DNA of 64,000 nucleotides from Clostridium sp. Marseille-P299 (GTDB lineage: Bacteria; Bacillota; Clostridia; Lachnospirales; Lachnospiraceae): contig NZ_FJVE01000007.1 of NCBI RefSeq assembly GCF_900078195.1, forward strand, positions 62,001-126,000, in the 5' to 3' direction. Positions 1-8,713 of the stretch are shown one piece after another. Under the pieces are notes generated by a model. That model worked only from the letters and a program-made list of their open reading frames with translations. It had not been told where the DNA came from and did no database searches. Position numbers and translations under genes: made by a program. Positions within the stretch are counted from its first letter, which is position 1; each line of letters opens with the position of its first letter.

Positions 1-441
1 AGCGATCCAAATCTTTTACAAAAAGTTAGTGTAGAAGATTTAAGAGAATTTGGTATGATACCAGAATTTCTAGGAAGACTTCCAATTATTTTTTCCTTAG
101 AAAGTTTAACAAAGGATATGTTAATACGTATTCTATGTGAACCAAAGAATGCAATTATTAAACAATATAAAAAATTGCTTGACTATGATGAAGTTGAATT
201 AATCTTTGATGATAGTGCCCTAGAAGCAATTGCTGAAAAAGCATTACAAAAGAAAACTGGTGCGCGAGCACTTAGAGCAATCATAGAAGAATTTATGTTA
301 GACATTATGTATGAGATACCAAAAGATGAAAACATTGGTAGAGTAACAATTACGAAAGATTATATTGAGAAGAAGGGAGCACCTCTAATTGAGATGCGCG
401 GTAGTAATAAAGTACCACGTATTGCGCAGGAGAATGCTTAA
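1..441 (+). CDS. clpX: ATP-dependent Clp protease ATP-binding subunit ClpX, C-terminal part (5'-truncated by window edge)
   Basis: The reading frame is open from base 1, so the gene begins outside the window; only the last 146 residues are visible. They hold the end of the AAA+ large domain (IPEFLGRLP, the sensor-1/arginine-finger stretch) and the C-terminal small domain with the ClpX-typical KKTGARALRAI helix (sensor 2). ClpX unfolds tagged substrates and feeds them to ClpP in the cytoplasm. The stop overlaps the next ATG by one base, suggesting translational coupling. HslU is an alternative, but the small-domain sequence reads as ClpX. Confidence 0.9.
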   Translation, partial: SDPNLLQKVSVEDLREFGMIPEFLGRLPIIFSLESLTKDMLIRILCEPKNAIIKQYKKLLDYDEVELIFDDSALEAIAEKALQKKTGARALRAIIEEFMLDIMYEIPKDENIGRVTITKDYIEKKGAPLIEMRGSNKVPRIAQENA

Positions 442-1373
442 TGAAGTACAAACAACGTAACCTATTGTATTATATTTGCGGAATAGAAGCGGTGATTTTA
501 GTAATTTTGATACTAATTTCTAATAGCTTTAAGGCTTCTTCAAAAGACAAAGATGCGGTTCTTACCGTTTCTAGAGGAATCGAGTTAAAGACTCAGGAGC
601 ATCTTTATATAGAAGAAGATCAAATAGATGAAGAGAATCAAAGTACAAACGATGAAGAGAATCAAAGCACAAACGATGAAGAGACTGACAATCAAATAGA
701 TACTGATGATGAATCAGAGGAAGGCGTTACTGAAATTAATAATATTTCAGGCGACGTAGATTCATCAGAAGTAACTGGTATTGATCAGGAATATATCGAT
801 GCACTACAAACTGCTCAGGCAGGAGCACTATTACAGACAGACGGTGCAGTGGATATGATATACTATATGCAAACAGATAAACGTTGGGCAAATTCTTATT
901 ACGGTGGAACGGATACAATGGAAGTATATGCATGCGGACCAACATCCATGTCCATGGTGGTATCTAGTTTAACGGATATAAAGATTGACCCAGTGCAGAT
1001 GGCAAATTGGGCATATCAAAACGGGTACTGGTATCCGAAGAGTGGTTCTCTTCATACGTTAATCCCAAATGCAGCAAAGGCCTTTGGACTTAATGTAGAG
1101 GGAGTAGAAAATACCCCAGAAGCAGCTGAAAAAATAAAGAGTGCGTTGCAGGAAGGGAAACTTGTAGTAACCTTAATGGGAAAAGGACAGTTTACTAAAA
1201 CAGGACATTTTATCGTACTACGTGGGATAACAAAGGAAGGTAAAATACTTGTTGCTGATCCTGCTAGCAAGGAAAGGACAAACGAGTCTTGGGATATAGA
1301 GACCATTGTAAGTGAAGCAAAAGCGTGGGCGAATGCAAATGGTCCTTTTTGGGTGATTAGTGCAAATAAATAA
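441..1373 (+). CDS. membrane-anchored C39-like (papain-fold) peptidase
   Basis: 310 residues. One membrane segment (about residues 9-26) is followed by an acidic extracytoplasmic linker (about 40-110) with a short tandem repeat of DEENQSTN. A Peptidase_C39_2-type domain then runs to the end. The putative catalytic residues are Cys165 in ACGPTS, His256 in GHFIVLRG and Asp273 in VADPAS, in the order expected for the family. The protein probably cleaves peptides or cross-links at the cell surface; the substrate is unknown. The one-base overlap with clpX suggests co-transcription, and a strong terminator follows. Confidence 0.75.
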   Translation: MKYKQRNLLYYICGIEAVILVILILISNSFKASSKDKDAVLTVSRGIELKTQEHLYIEEDQIDEENQSTNDEENQSTNDEETDNQIDTDDESEEGVTEINNISGDVDSSEVTGIDQEYIDALQTAQAGALLQTDGAVDMIYYMQTDKRWANSYYGGTDTMEVYACGPTSMSMVVSSLTDIKIDPVQMANWAYQNGYWYPKSGSLHTLIPNAAKAFGLNVEGVENTPEAAEKIKSALQEGKLVVTLMGKGQFTKTGHFIVLRGITKEGKILVADPASKERTNESWDIETIVSEAKAWANANGPFWVISANK

Positions 1374-1388
1374 TGATGAGTGTAAGGT

Positions 1389-1420
1389 AGATGCCCTGTT
1401 GGAACGGGGCATCTATTTTT
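1389..1420 (+). terminator. Rho-independent terminator after the C39-like peptidase
   Basis: Stem AGATGCCC/GGGCATCT (1389-1396 with 1407-1414), extended by G-U and A-T pairs, followed by a T-rich tract to 1420. It ends the clpX operon. Confidence 0.85.
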
Positions 1421-1462
1421 GCATATATTAGAAGTAATAATCTCTTTTAGGAAGAAAAATCT

Positions 1463-3175
1463 GTGAACAATACGGACAGAAATGAATGCAAGAATGCTAT
1501 TTTATCCAATGAGTATGCTGACTTTTTCGTGGAACATGGTGCTTTGTTAGAGAGAATTAGAAGAGAGGTTGGACCGTTTTGTGAACAAGTGATCAATTAC
1601 AAGTACTCGATAATTCATGTTCCAATTAGTCCTACCAGTAACTATGTAACGTATAACTATAGCAATGCGATGTTTCCAAAGGTATATGGTCTTATGGTAG
1701 CTAGTAACATTGAAGATATTGGAGTGGCTAGGTTAAGAAGGCTGCAATACCTAAATTTACTAGGAAGCGGGACTATTATAGGTTTTGTTGATACTGGTAT
1801 TGATTATACCATGGATGTTTTTAAAAAAGCTGATAATACAACAAGAATTACTCATATATGGGATCAAACCATACAGGCAGGACCAATTCCTAGCGGATTT
1901 AATTATGGAACGGAATATCTAAGTGAGGATATCAATGGTGCTTTGCAATCAGAGAACCCATTTGATATTGTGCCAAGTACAGATACAGATGGTCATGGAA
2001 GCTTTATGGCAAGTATTGCAGCTGGTAATATAGATGAAAAACATGATTTTACTGGAGTTGCACCTTTAGCAGACATCATGGTGGTAAAGCTTAAACCAGC
2101 AAAAGAAAATTTAAGGGACTATTATTTTATAAGAGAAGGAGCTATTTGTTATCAAGAGACCGATATCGTTATGGGGATTAAATACCTGCTTGAAAAGTCA
2201 TTTGAGGCGAGAAAGCCTATTGTTATCTGTCTTGGGGTTGGGACTAATTTAGGCGGACATGAGGGAGAGGGGATTTTAGATGAGTACCTTGGTTACGTTG
2301 AGAACTTATCTGGAATTTGTGTTGTTGTCCCAACAGGAAATGAGGCGAATTATAGTGGACATTATCGTGGGGAAGAAGCATCCATGGGAGAATATGACGA
2401 TGTAGAAATACGTGTGGGAGAGGGTGAGAGAGGTTTTGCACTAGAGTTGTGGTCAAAGGCACCTAGTGTGTTTTCAATTGGGTTAACATCCCCTAGTGGA
2501 GAAGTAATTGAGAGGATACCAGCTAGGGTAGATAATAGTCAAACAATACGATTTATATTTGAGAGTACTGTGGTATATGTGGATTATCGCTTCTTAGAAA
2601 TGAGAACGGGAGATGAACTGATTTTTATGAGGTTTGCTATGCCTACTCCAGGTATTTGGAGAATACGGGTTTACAAAGAATATACATTTAATAATTATTA
2701 TGATTTATGGTTACCAATAAAAGAATTTATAGGGCAGGAAACATACTTTCTTAAACCAGACCCTAACATAACAATTACAGATCCAGGAAATGCAAGTACT
2801 CCAATCACTGTAGGAGCCTATGATCATGTAACCCATAGTATTTATTTAAACTCAGGAAGAGGATATACAAGAACTGGACGTATTAAGCCAGACATAGCAG
2901 CTCCAGGTGTAAATGTGTATGGTGCTTTACCAAATAATAGATTTGGAGTGCGAAGTGGAACGAGTATTGCAGCTGCACATGCAGCAGGAGCGGCCGCACT
3001 ACTATTAGAGTGGGGAATTGTTAATGGAAATCGACCATCTATACACACACGTGAAATAAAAACATTATTCATCAAGGGAGCAACACGTACGAATATACAA
3101 TATCCAAATAATGAATGGGGATATGGGGCACTTAATATCTTTGGAGCATTTGAAAGTTTACGAACTACATTATAA
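1463..3175 (+). CDS. S8 (subtilisin-like) serine peptidase, CspB-like architecture
   Basis: 570 residues starting at GTG 1463, preceded by an AGGAAG ribosome site. The catalytic triad is intact: Asp110 in FVDTGID, His178 in DGHGSFMASI and Ser501 in SGTSIAAAHAAG. Between His and Ser lies an inserted beta-rich region (about residues 300-440) matching the jelly-roll position of CspB-type germination proteases. There is no signal peptide, which also fits the Csp group. In Clostridia such proteins activate cortex hydrolase precursors during germination; whether this one does is an inference from architecture. No partner gene lies adjacent, and many Lachnospiraceae carry several paralogues of unknown role. 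Confidence 0.8.
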   Translation: MNNTDRNECKNAILSNEYADFFVEHGALLERIRREVGPFCEQVINYKYSIIHVPISPTSNYVTYNYSNAMFPKVYGLMVASNIEDIGVARLRRLQYLNLLGSGTIIGFVDTGIDYTMDVFKKADNTTRITHIWDQTIQAGPIPSGFNYGTEYLSEDINGALQSENPFDIVPSTDTDGHGSFMASIAAGNIDEKHDFTGVAPLADIMVVKLKPAKENLRDYYFIREGAICYQETDIVMGIKYLLEKSFEARKPIVICLGVGTNLGGHEGEGILDEYLGYVENLSGICVVVPTGNEANYSGHYRGEEASMGEYDDVEIRVGEGERGFALELWSKAPSVFSIGLTSPSGEVIERIPARVDNSQTIRFIFESTVVYVDYRFLEMRTGDELIFMRFAMPTPGIWRIRVYKEYTFNNYYDLWLPIKEFIGQETYFLKPDPNITITDPGNASTPITVGAYDHVTHSIYLNSGRGYTRTGRIKPDIAAPGVNVYGALPNNRFGVRSGTSIAAAHAAGAAALLLEWGIVNGNRPSIHTREIKTLFIKGATRTNIQYPNNEWGYGALNIFGAFESLRTTL

Positions 3176-3198
3176 TATTTTTAACCACTCAAACCCTC

Positions 3199-3227
3199 TT
3201 GTCTAATGGTTATTCCTCTTGTATAAT
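3199..3227 (+). promoter_or_regulatory. candidate promoter for the TIM-barrel gene
   Basis: TTGTCT (3199-3204), 17-base spacer, TATAAT (3222-3227). It lies 57 bases before the next gene. Confidence 0.55.
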
Positions 3228-3283
3228 TGATACAGTGTTATAGTTTAAACAATTTATAAGAGAATATAGATAGGAGGTTTTAT

Positions 3284-3961
3284 ATGGCAAAAGGTATTGT
3301 ACCAGAGATTGATGGTAATTTAAGAAAGCATATGGTTCGTGTACCAGCAGCAATAAATCAAGTGAGTGGAATACGGATCTTTGGAAAGTTAATTCAATCC
3401 ATTGTATTCTCAACAGATGTTGCAATAATAAGAAACTGCAATGCAAATGCGGTAATAGCAGTTTATCCATTTACTCCTCAACCCATTATTACACATTCAA
3501 TTATTAGTTGCTCGGATGTACCTGTTTTTTGTGGAGTTGGCGGTGGAACCACAACAGGAAAACGTGTGATTGGACTAGCAGAGGATGCTGAATTTCAAGG
3601 TGCTATGGGGATTGTTTTAAATGCTCCGACTCCAAATGAAACAATTCGTAGACTTAGGGATAAGATTGATATTCCAATTGTAATAACTGTGATTTCAGAG
3701 CGTACAGATATTGAAGAACGTTTAAAGGCTGGAGCAGATATTCTTAATGTATCAGGAGCTTCTAACACAATTGAGATTGTGAAGAGTATAAGAAAGAAGT
3801 TTCCGAGTGTTCCAATTATTGCAACTGGAGGACCAACAGAAGAATCGATACTAAGAACAATTGAGGCTGGGGCAAACGCAATCACTTTTACCCCTCCAAC
3901 AAGTGGAGAAATATTTAAAGGAATGATGAATAAGTATCGACAAGAAGAAGATATTTTATAA
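3284..3961 (+). CDS. TIM-barrel protein of unknown function
   Basis: 225 residues with an AGGAGG ribosome site (3272-3277). Repeating beta-alpha units end in a phosphate-binding-like pair: ADILNVSGAS (about residues 150-160) and IIATGGPTEESI followed by GANAITFTPP. This resembles the HisA/ThiE/KDPG-aldolase superfamily. The Gly-rich VGGGTTTGKR near residue 90 is distinctive. I do not recognise a specific enzyme. The gene has its own promoter and is followed at 45 bases by a zinc-ribbon gene, probably co-transcribed. Confidence 0.6.
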   Translation: MAKGIVPEIDGNLRKHMVRVPAAINQVSGIRIFGKLIQSIVFSTDVAIIRNCNANAVIAVYPFTPQPIITHSIISCSDVPVFCGVGGGTTTGKRVIGLAEDAEFQGAMGIVLNAPTPNETIRRLRDKIDIPIVITVISERTDIEERLKAGADILNVSGASNTIEIVKSIRKKFPSVPIIATGGPTEESILRTIEAGANAITFTPPTSGEIFKGMMNKYRQEEDIL

Positions 3962-4006
3962 AGATATAGTTTTACCTACAATTAAGCATGTATAAGGATG
4001 ATGATT

Positions 4007-4315
4007 ATGCCACTTATTAATAAGTTGTTAAAGGTATTTCCAAAAAAACAAATTGATATAAAAGAGATTGAAAAGCCTGTAGTAGCACCGAAACTAAGCC
4101 AAGTTGAAACTTATATTAAAACGAATACGCCAAATGAAACAAAAGAGCAAGAGGCAAGTAATTTTAATGAGATGAATTTAGGTAACGAGCCAGAGTATGA
4201 AATAGTAGAACGTGAGATTCTACCTGAAAAAATTGTGTGCCCTGACTGTGGAGGAATTACCCTAGAAGGCTTAGAATACTGCGATAAATGTGGTGGAGAA
4301 CTAGGCAGTTATTAG
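4007..4315 (+). CDS. small zinc-ribbon protein
   Basis: About 102 residues. ATG 4007 is preferred over the upstream ATGs at 3998 and 4001 because AAGGATG (3994-4000) then serves as ribosome site at normal spacing. The first 75 residues are Lys/Glu-rich and probably unstructured. The C-terminus holds a zinc ribbon with two CxxC knuckles (CPDCGG and CDKCGG). The function is unknown; metal binding is inferred from the four cysteines. Confidence 0.6.
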   Translation: MPLINKLLKVFPKKQIDIKEIEKPVVAPKLSQVETYIKTNTPNETKEQEASNFNEMNLGNEPEYEIVEREILPEKIVCPDCGGITLEGLEYCDKCGGELGSY

Positions 4316-4394
4316 TAAGTCAAAATGAAATAGATTAATTTTAGTCTGTTTTCGTAGTCAATTTAATGTGATAACGCATTACTCCGAAATCATG

Positions 4395-4423
4395 TTGACA
4401 AATAAAAAAGTGAATAGTATTAT
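4395..4423 (+). promoter_or_regulatory. promoter of livJ
   Basis: TTGACA (4395-4400), 17-base spacer, TATTAT (4418-4423). Transcription would begin near 4430, giving a leader of about 147 bases. Confidence 0.7.
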
Positions 4424-4436
4424 ATATCCAAGAATA

Positions 4437-4486
4437 AAGGCGTTCTGAAGATGAAATGTTAACTTTGACATCTTACATAACGCCTT
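4437..4486 (+). other. hairpin in the livJ leader
   Basis: AAGGCGTT (4437-4444) pairs with AACGCCTT (4479-4486), and inside it AAGATG (4448-4453) pairs with CATCTT (4469-4474). It begins just after the predicted start site. No T-run follows, so it is not an intrinsic terminator. It may stabilise the 5' end or regulate the gene. Confidence 0.55.
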
Positions 4487-4576
4487 AATTTATAGCTATG
4501 ACGCTTTAACGGTTTACTGTGTGAGTGACATAGGGGGATGTGTTTTATTAAATGAAGAGGAAAAGAGGAGAAAACG

Positions 4577-5749
4577 ATGAAAAAGAAATTGAAAAAATAT
4601 GCTGGACTTGGTCTTGCGCTTACTCTTACATTGACAACACTTGTTGGTTGTGGAACCAAATCTGATAGCACTGGATCTAGTGGTAATGGTGTATTTAAAA
4701 TTGGGGCGATTGGTCCTACAACTACGGGAACAGCAGTTTATGGTCAAGCAGTAAAGAATGGTGCACAATTAGCTGTTGACGAAATTAATAAAGCCGGCGG
4801 TGTAAACGGTGTGAAATTAGAATTGAATTTTCAGGATGATGAAAATGATCCAGAAAAATCTGTGAATGCATATAATACGCTAAAAGACTGGGGAATGCAG
4901 ATGCTTTTAGGAACAGTAACTTCTACTCCATGTGTAGCTGTAGCTGCTGAGGCAGAAGTAGATAATATGTTTTTATTAACACCATCTGGATCTGCAGTAG
5001 AATGTATTGCAGGTGCAAATGCATTCCGTGTGTGTTTCTCAGACCCTGATCAAGGTTTGAAATCTGCACAGTACATAGGTGAACATAAGTTAGCAACAAA
5101 AGTAGCTGTTATTTATGATAGTTCTGATGTATATTCTTCTGGTGTTTATGAGAAATTTTTAAGTGAATCTAAAAATCAAGGAATTGAAGTTGTAGCAGCG
5201 GAAGCATTTACAGCAGATAGTAAAACAGATTTCTCTGTTCAGTTACAAAAGGCGAAGGAATCTGGTGCGGAATTAGTATTTCTTCCAATTTATTATACAG
5301 AAGCAGCACTCATTCTTACACAAGCAAATGGCATGGGATATGAACCAATGTTCTTTGGATGTGATGGACTTGACGGAATTTTAGCAGTAGAAAATTTTGA
5401 TTTAGCACTTGCAGAAGACGTAATGTTATTAACTCCTTTCGCAGCAGATGCAGAAGATGAATTAACTAAGAATTTCGTTTCTGCGTTCAAGAATGCTTAT
5501 AATGAAATTCCTAATCAGTTTGCAGCTGATGGATATGATGGTGTATATGCAATAAAAGCTGCTATTGAAAAAGCTGGCGTAACTCCAGATATGAGTGCTT
5601 CTGATATTTGTGATGCATTAAAGGTATCTATGACTGAAATAGAAATTGATGGTGTAACTGGTGAGAATATGACATGGACTGTAGATGGAGAGCCAAATAA
5701 AGCTCCAAAAGCTGTTAAAATCGTTGATGGCGCTTATACAGCAATGTAA
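4577..5749 (+). CDS. livJ: branched-chain amino acid ABC transporter, substrate-binding lipoprotein
   Basis: 390 residues with a lipoprotein signal peptide ending in lipobox LVGC (Cys about residue 26) and a Ser/Gly linker. A Peripla_BP_6 (Leu/Ile/Val-binding) fold follows: IGAIGPTTG near the start, NGAQLAVDEINKAGGVNG, and QFAADGYDGVYAIKAAIEKAG near the end. It captures substrate outside the membrane and delivers it to LivHM. It has its own promoter and terminator, so it can be made in excess over the permease, a common arrangement. The exact ligand (Leu/Ile/Val or another amino acid or amide) cannot be read from sequence. Confidence 0.9.
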   Translation: MKKKLKKYAGLGLALTLTLTTLVGCGTKSDSTGSSGNGVFKIGAIGPTTTGTAVYGQAVKNGAQLAVDEINKAGGVNGVKLELNFQDDENDPEKSVNAYNTLKDWGMQMLLGTVTSTPCVAVAAEAEVDNMFLLTPSGSAVECIAGANAFRVCFSDPDQGLKSAQYIGEHKLATKVAVIYDSSDVYSSGVYEKFLSESKNQGIEVVAAEAFTADSKTDFSVQLQKAKESGAELVFLPIYYTEAALILTQANGMGYEPMFFGCDGLDGILAVENFDLALAEDVMLLTPFAADAEDELTKNFVSAFKNAYNEIPNQFAADGYDGVYAIKAAIEKAGVTPDMSASDICDALKVSMTEIEIDGVTGENMTWTVDGEPNKAPKAVKIVDGAYTAM

Positions 5750-5775
5750 TATGAACGAATATGTTTAAACCCACG

Positions 5776-5807
5776 GAGGGTTGTCCAAATGGATAGCCCT
5801 CTTTTTT
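5776..5807 (+). terminator. terminator after livJ
   Basis: An 11-pair stem (5776-5786 with 5791-5801, including two G-U pairs), AAAT loop and T6 tract. It separates livJ from livHMGF. Confidence 0.85.
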
Positions 5808-5858
5808 ACATTATTAAAAGCAAGTTAACACGAGTAACTTTTCCAAAATGGAAAAATC

Positions 5859-5887
5859 TTGTTAACACTTTGCTTCTGTGCTATAAT
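5859..5887 (+). promoter_or_regulatory. promoter of livHMGF
   Basis: TTGTTA (5859-5864), 17-base spacer, TATAAT (5882-5887), 73 bases before livH. Confidence 0.65.
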
Positions 5888-5959
5888 AGTGTGAAAACTT
5901 TACTTTAATAAAAAAGTGATGCAACGAAATTTACGTAACAATTGATGTGAGGTGTTGAT

Positions 5960-6841
5960 ATGAGTTTTATATCTTATTTAATTAATGGTATCAGCCTGGG
6001 CAGTGTTTATGCAATTATTGCACTTGGATATACAATGGTCTATGGTATAGCAAAAATGCTTAACTTTGCACATGGTGATGTCATCATGGTAGGGGGATTT
6101 GTTGTTTTTTCAACGGTGAGTACAATGGGATTACCACCAGTTCTTGGAATTATAATATCAGTTTGTGTTTGTACAATATTAGGTGTAACAGTGGAGCGTA
6201 TCGCTTATAAGCCACTTAGACAAGCATCTAAACTAGCAGTATTAATTACTGCCATTGGTGTTAGTTATTTTCTACAAAATGTTGCATTACTTATCTATGG
6301 TGCAAATACAAAGGCATTTACTTCAGTAGTTACCTTAGCGCCTATTAAACTAGCAAATGGAGCTCTTACTATTTCTGGTGAAACAATTGTAACGGTTATT
6401 TCATGTATCGTAATTATGGTGGTATTAACTGCATTTATTAAATATTCTAAAATTGGTCGTGCAATGTTAGCGGTATCAGAGGATAAAGGAGCAGCTCAGT
6501 TAATGGGGGTTAATGTAAATAGCACAATTGCTATTACCTTTGCAATTGGTTCTGCACTTGCAGCAGTAGCGGGTGTGTTATTATGTTCTGCATATCCTTC
6601 CTTAACTCCTTATACTGGAGCAATGCCAGGTATTAAAGCATTCGTTGCTGCAGTATTTGGTGGCATTGGTTCCATTCCAGGAGCGTTTATCGGTGGTATT
6701 TTACTTGGTATTATTGAAATTCTTAGCAAAGCTTATATATCTTCACAGTTGGCAGATGCAATTGTATTTGCAGTATTAATTGTTGTGCTTTTGGTGAAAC
6801 CTACTGGTATTTTAGGCAAGAATATTCAAGAGAAAGTGTAG
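5960..6841 (+). CDS. livH: branched-chain amino acid ABC transporter permease LivH
   Basis: 293 residues and about eight hydrophobic segments. The N-terminus GSVYAIIALGYTMVYGIAKM followed by LNFAHGD is the hallmark of LivH, and FGGIGSIPGAFIGGILLG near the C-terminus is the cytoplasmic coupling loop that contacts the ATPases. It forms the membrane channel with LivM. It is first gene of a four-gene operon and has a GAGGTG ribosome site. Confidence 0.93.
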   Translation: MSFISYLINGISLGSVYAIIALGYTMVYGIAKMLNFAHGDVIMVGGFVVFSTVSTMGLPPVLGIIISVCVCTILGVTVERIAYKPLRQASKLAVLITAIGVSYFLQNVALLIYGANTKAFTSVVTLAPIKLANGALTISGETIVTVISCIVIMVVLTAFIKYSKIGRAMLAVSEDKGAAQLMGVNVNSTIAITFAIGSALAAVAGVLLCSAYPSLTPYTGAMPGIKAFVAAVFGGIGSIPGAFIGGILLGIIEILSKAYISSQLADAIVFAVLIVVLLVKPTGILGKNIQEKV

Positions 6842-6850
6842 GTATGAAGT

Positions 6851-7939
6851 ATGGGCATGAAAACAATCAATATAAAAAAGATGAATAAGAAATTAAAAAG
6901 TAATCTAATTACATATGGAATGGTTTTAATCGCGTTTATAATTGTTCAAATTTTGATGTCTGCTGGCATGATGTCTAACTTGATGAAGGGTATTTTAGTG
7001 CCATTATGTATCTATGTAATATTAGCAATATCTCTAAATTTAACGGTTGGTATATTAGGTGAGTTAAGTTTAGGTCATGCTGGTTTTATGTGTGTTGGTG
7101 CTTTTGCAGGATCCGTTTTTTCAAAATGCATGAAAGATGTTATTCCAGTATCAGGAGTACGTTTTTTTCTAGCAATTTTAATTGGTGCCATCGTTGCTGC
7201 TATTTTTGGTATTTTAATCGGTATTCCAGTATTAAGATTAAAAGGAGATTACCTTGCAATCGTAACACTAGCGTTTGGTGAGATTATTAAGAATTTAATG
7301 AATGTAATCTATTTGGGTGTTGATAGTAAAGGTCTTCATTTCTCATTAAAAGATGCTGCTTCTTTAAATTTAGAGTCAGATGGACAGATCATAATAAAGG
7401 GAGCACAAGGAATTACTGGTACACCAAAGGATGCTACGTTTACTATCGGTATTATTTTAGTTTTAATTACATTGTTTATTGTTAACAACTTAATTAATTC
7501 TCGTTCTGGTAGAGCGATTATGTCAATTCGTGATAATCGTATAGCAGCAGAATCTGTAGGAATCAATATTACAAAATATAAGCTAATGGCATTTTCTATT
7601 TCTGCTTCCTTAGCAGGTGTTGCTGGAGTACTATATTCTCATAATCTTTCTACACTTACAGCTTCTCCAAAGAATTTTGGTTACAATATGTCAATTATGA
7701 TTCTTGTATTTGTTGTACTTGGTGGAATTGGAAATATTCGTGGCTCCATTATAGCAGCGGTTATTTTAACATTATTACCAGAATTATTACGTGGTTTAAG
7801 TGAATATCGTATGCTTATTTATGCGATTGTTTTAATTGTTACAATGATAATAAGTAATAATCCAAAAGCTGTAGAATATCGCAACATGCTTTTTGGAAAG
7901 CTTAAAAGAGCAAAAAATCAAACGAAGGAGGCTAAGTAA
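6851..7939 (+). CDS. livM: branched-chain amino acid ABC transporter permease LivM
   Basis: 362 residues with multiple membrane segments. Family motifs are LNLTVGILGELSLGHAGFM (about residues 64-82), RLKGDYLAIVTLAFGEI and the coupling-loop VVLGGIGNIRGSIIAA. It pairs with LivH. It starts 9 bases after livH, and its stop is two bases from the start of livG. Confidence 0.93.
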   Translation: MGMKTINIKKMNKKLKSNLITYGMVLIAFIIVQILMSAGMMSNLMKGILVPLCIYVILAISLNLTVGILGELSLGHAGFMCVGAFAGSVFSKCMKDVIPVSGVRFFLAILIGAIVAAIFGILIGIPVLRLKGDYLAIVTLAFGEIIKNLMNVIYLGVDSKGLHFSLKDAASLNLESDGQIIIKGAQGITGTPKDATFTIGIILVLITLFIVNNLINSRSGRAIMSIRDNRIAAESVGINITKYKLMAFSISASLAGVAGVLYSHNLSTLTASPKNFGYNMSIMILVFVVLGGIGNIRGSIIAAVILTLLPELLRGLSEYRMLIYAIVLIVTMIISNNPKAVEYRNMLFGKLKRAKNQTKEAK

Positions 7940-7941
7940 TT

Positions 7942-8700
7942 ATGGCATTATTAGAGGTTAGAAACTTAGGAATTTCCTTCGGTGGACTTAGAGCTGTAGA
8001 TGATTTTAGTGTTGAAATTAAAAAGGGACAATTATATGGTTTAATTGGGCCAAATGGTGCTGGAAAGACGACAATCTTTAATCTTTTGACTGGAGTTTAT
8101 AAGCCAACCGATGGTAGAATCATTTTAGATGGGAAGGATATCGTTGGTATGAAAACGACAGATATTAACCTAGCAGGTATCGCAAGAACTTTCCAGAACA
8201 TTCGTCTCTTTTCTAACTTAACAGTCCTTGAAAATGTAAGTGTTGGTTTACACAATCAATATTCCTATTCTGCAGCAACTGGTATTTTACGATTACCAAA
8301 ATTCTTTAAGAAAGAAAAAGAGATTGAAGCTCGCGCTATGGAATTACTAAAAGTATTTGATTTAGAGAAAGAAGCAGATTTATTAGCGTCTAATTTACCA
8401 TATGGTAAGCAAAGAAAATTAGAAATTGCAAGAGCATTGGCTACAAGCCCTAAGCTTTTACTTTTAGACGAACCGGCAGCAGGTATGAATCCAAATGAAA
8501 CAATAGAACTTATGGAGACCATACGTTTTGTAAGAGATGAATTTGATATGACGATACTTTTAATTGAACATGATATGAAATTAGTATCTGGAATCTGTGA
8601 GGAATTAACGGTACTTAATTTTGGTAGAGTTTTAGCTCATGGTAAAACGAATGAAGTACTAAATAATCCTCAAGTAGTTACCGCATATCTTGGAGAATAG
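7942..8700 (+). CDS. livG: branched-chain amino acid ABC transporter ATPase LivG
   Basis: 252 residues. Walker A is GPNGAGKTT. The family insert IARTFQNIRLFSNLTVLENV follows. The signature region is the LivG-type LPYGKQRKLEIARAL in place of LSGGQ, and Walker B is LLLLDEPAAGMNP. It hydrolyses ATP for import as a heterodimer with LivF, on the inner face of the membrane. Confidence 0.93.
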   Translation: MALLEVRNLGISFGGLRAVDDFSVEIKKGQLYGLIGPNGAGKTTIFNLLTGVYKPTDGRIILDGKDIVGMKTTDINLAGIARTFQNIRLFSNLTVLENVSVGLHNQYSYSAATGILRLPKFFKKEKEIEARAMELLKVFDLEKEADLLASNLPYGKQRKLEIARALATSPKLLLLDEPAAGMNPNETIELMETIRFVRDEFDMTILLIEHDMKLVSGICEELTVLNFGRVLAHGKTNEVLNNPQVVTAYLGE

Positions 8701-8713
8701 GAGGAAATGACAA

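Noticed and set aside
4437..4486. Intrinsic terminator after the zinc-ribbon gene
   Set aside because: The hairpin lacks a T-run on the plus strand and lies downstream of a consensus promoter.
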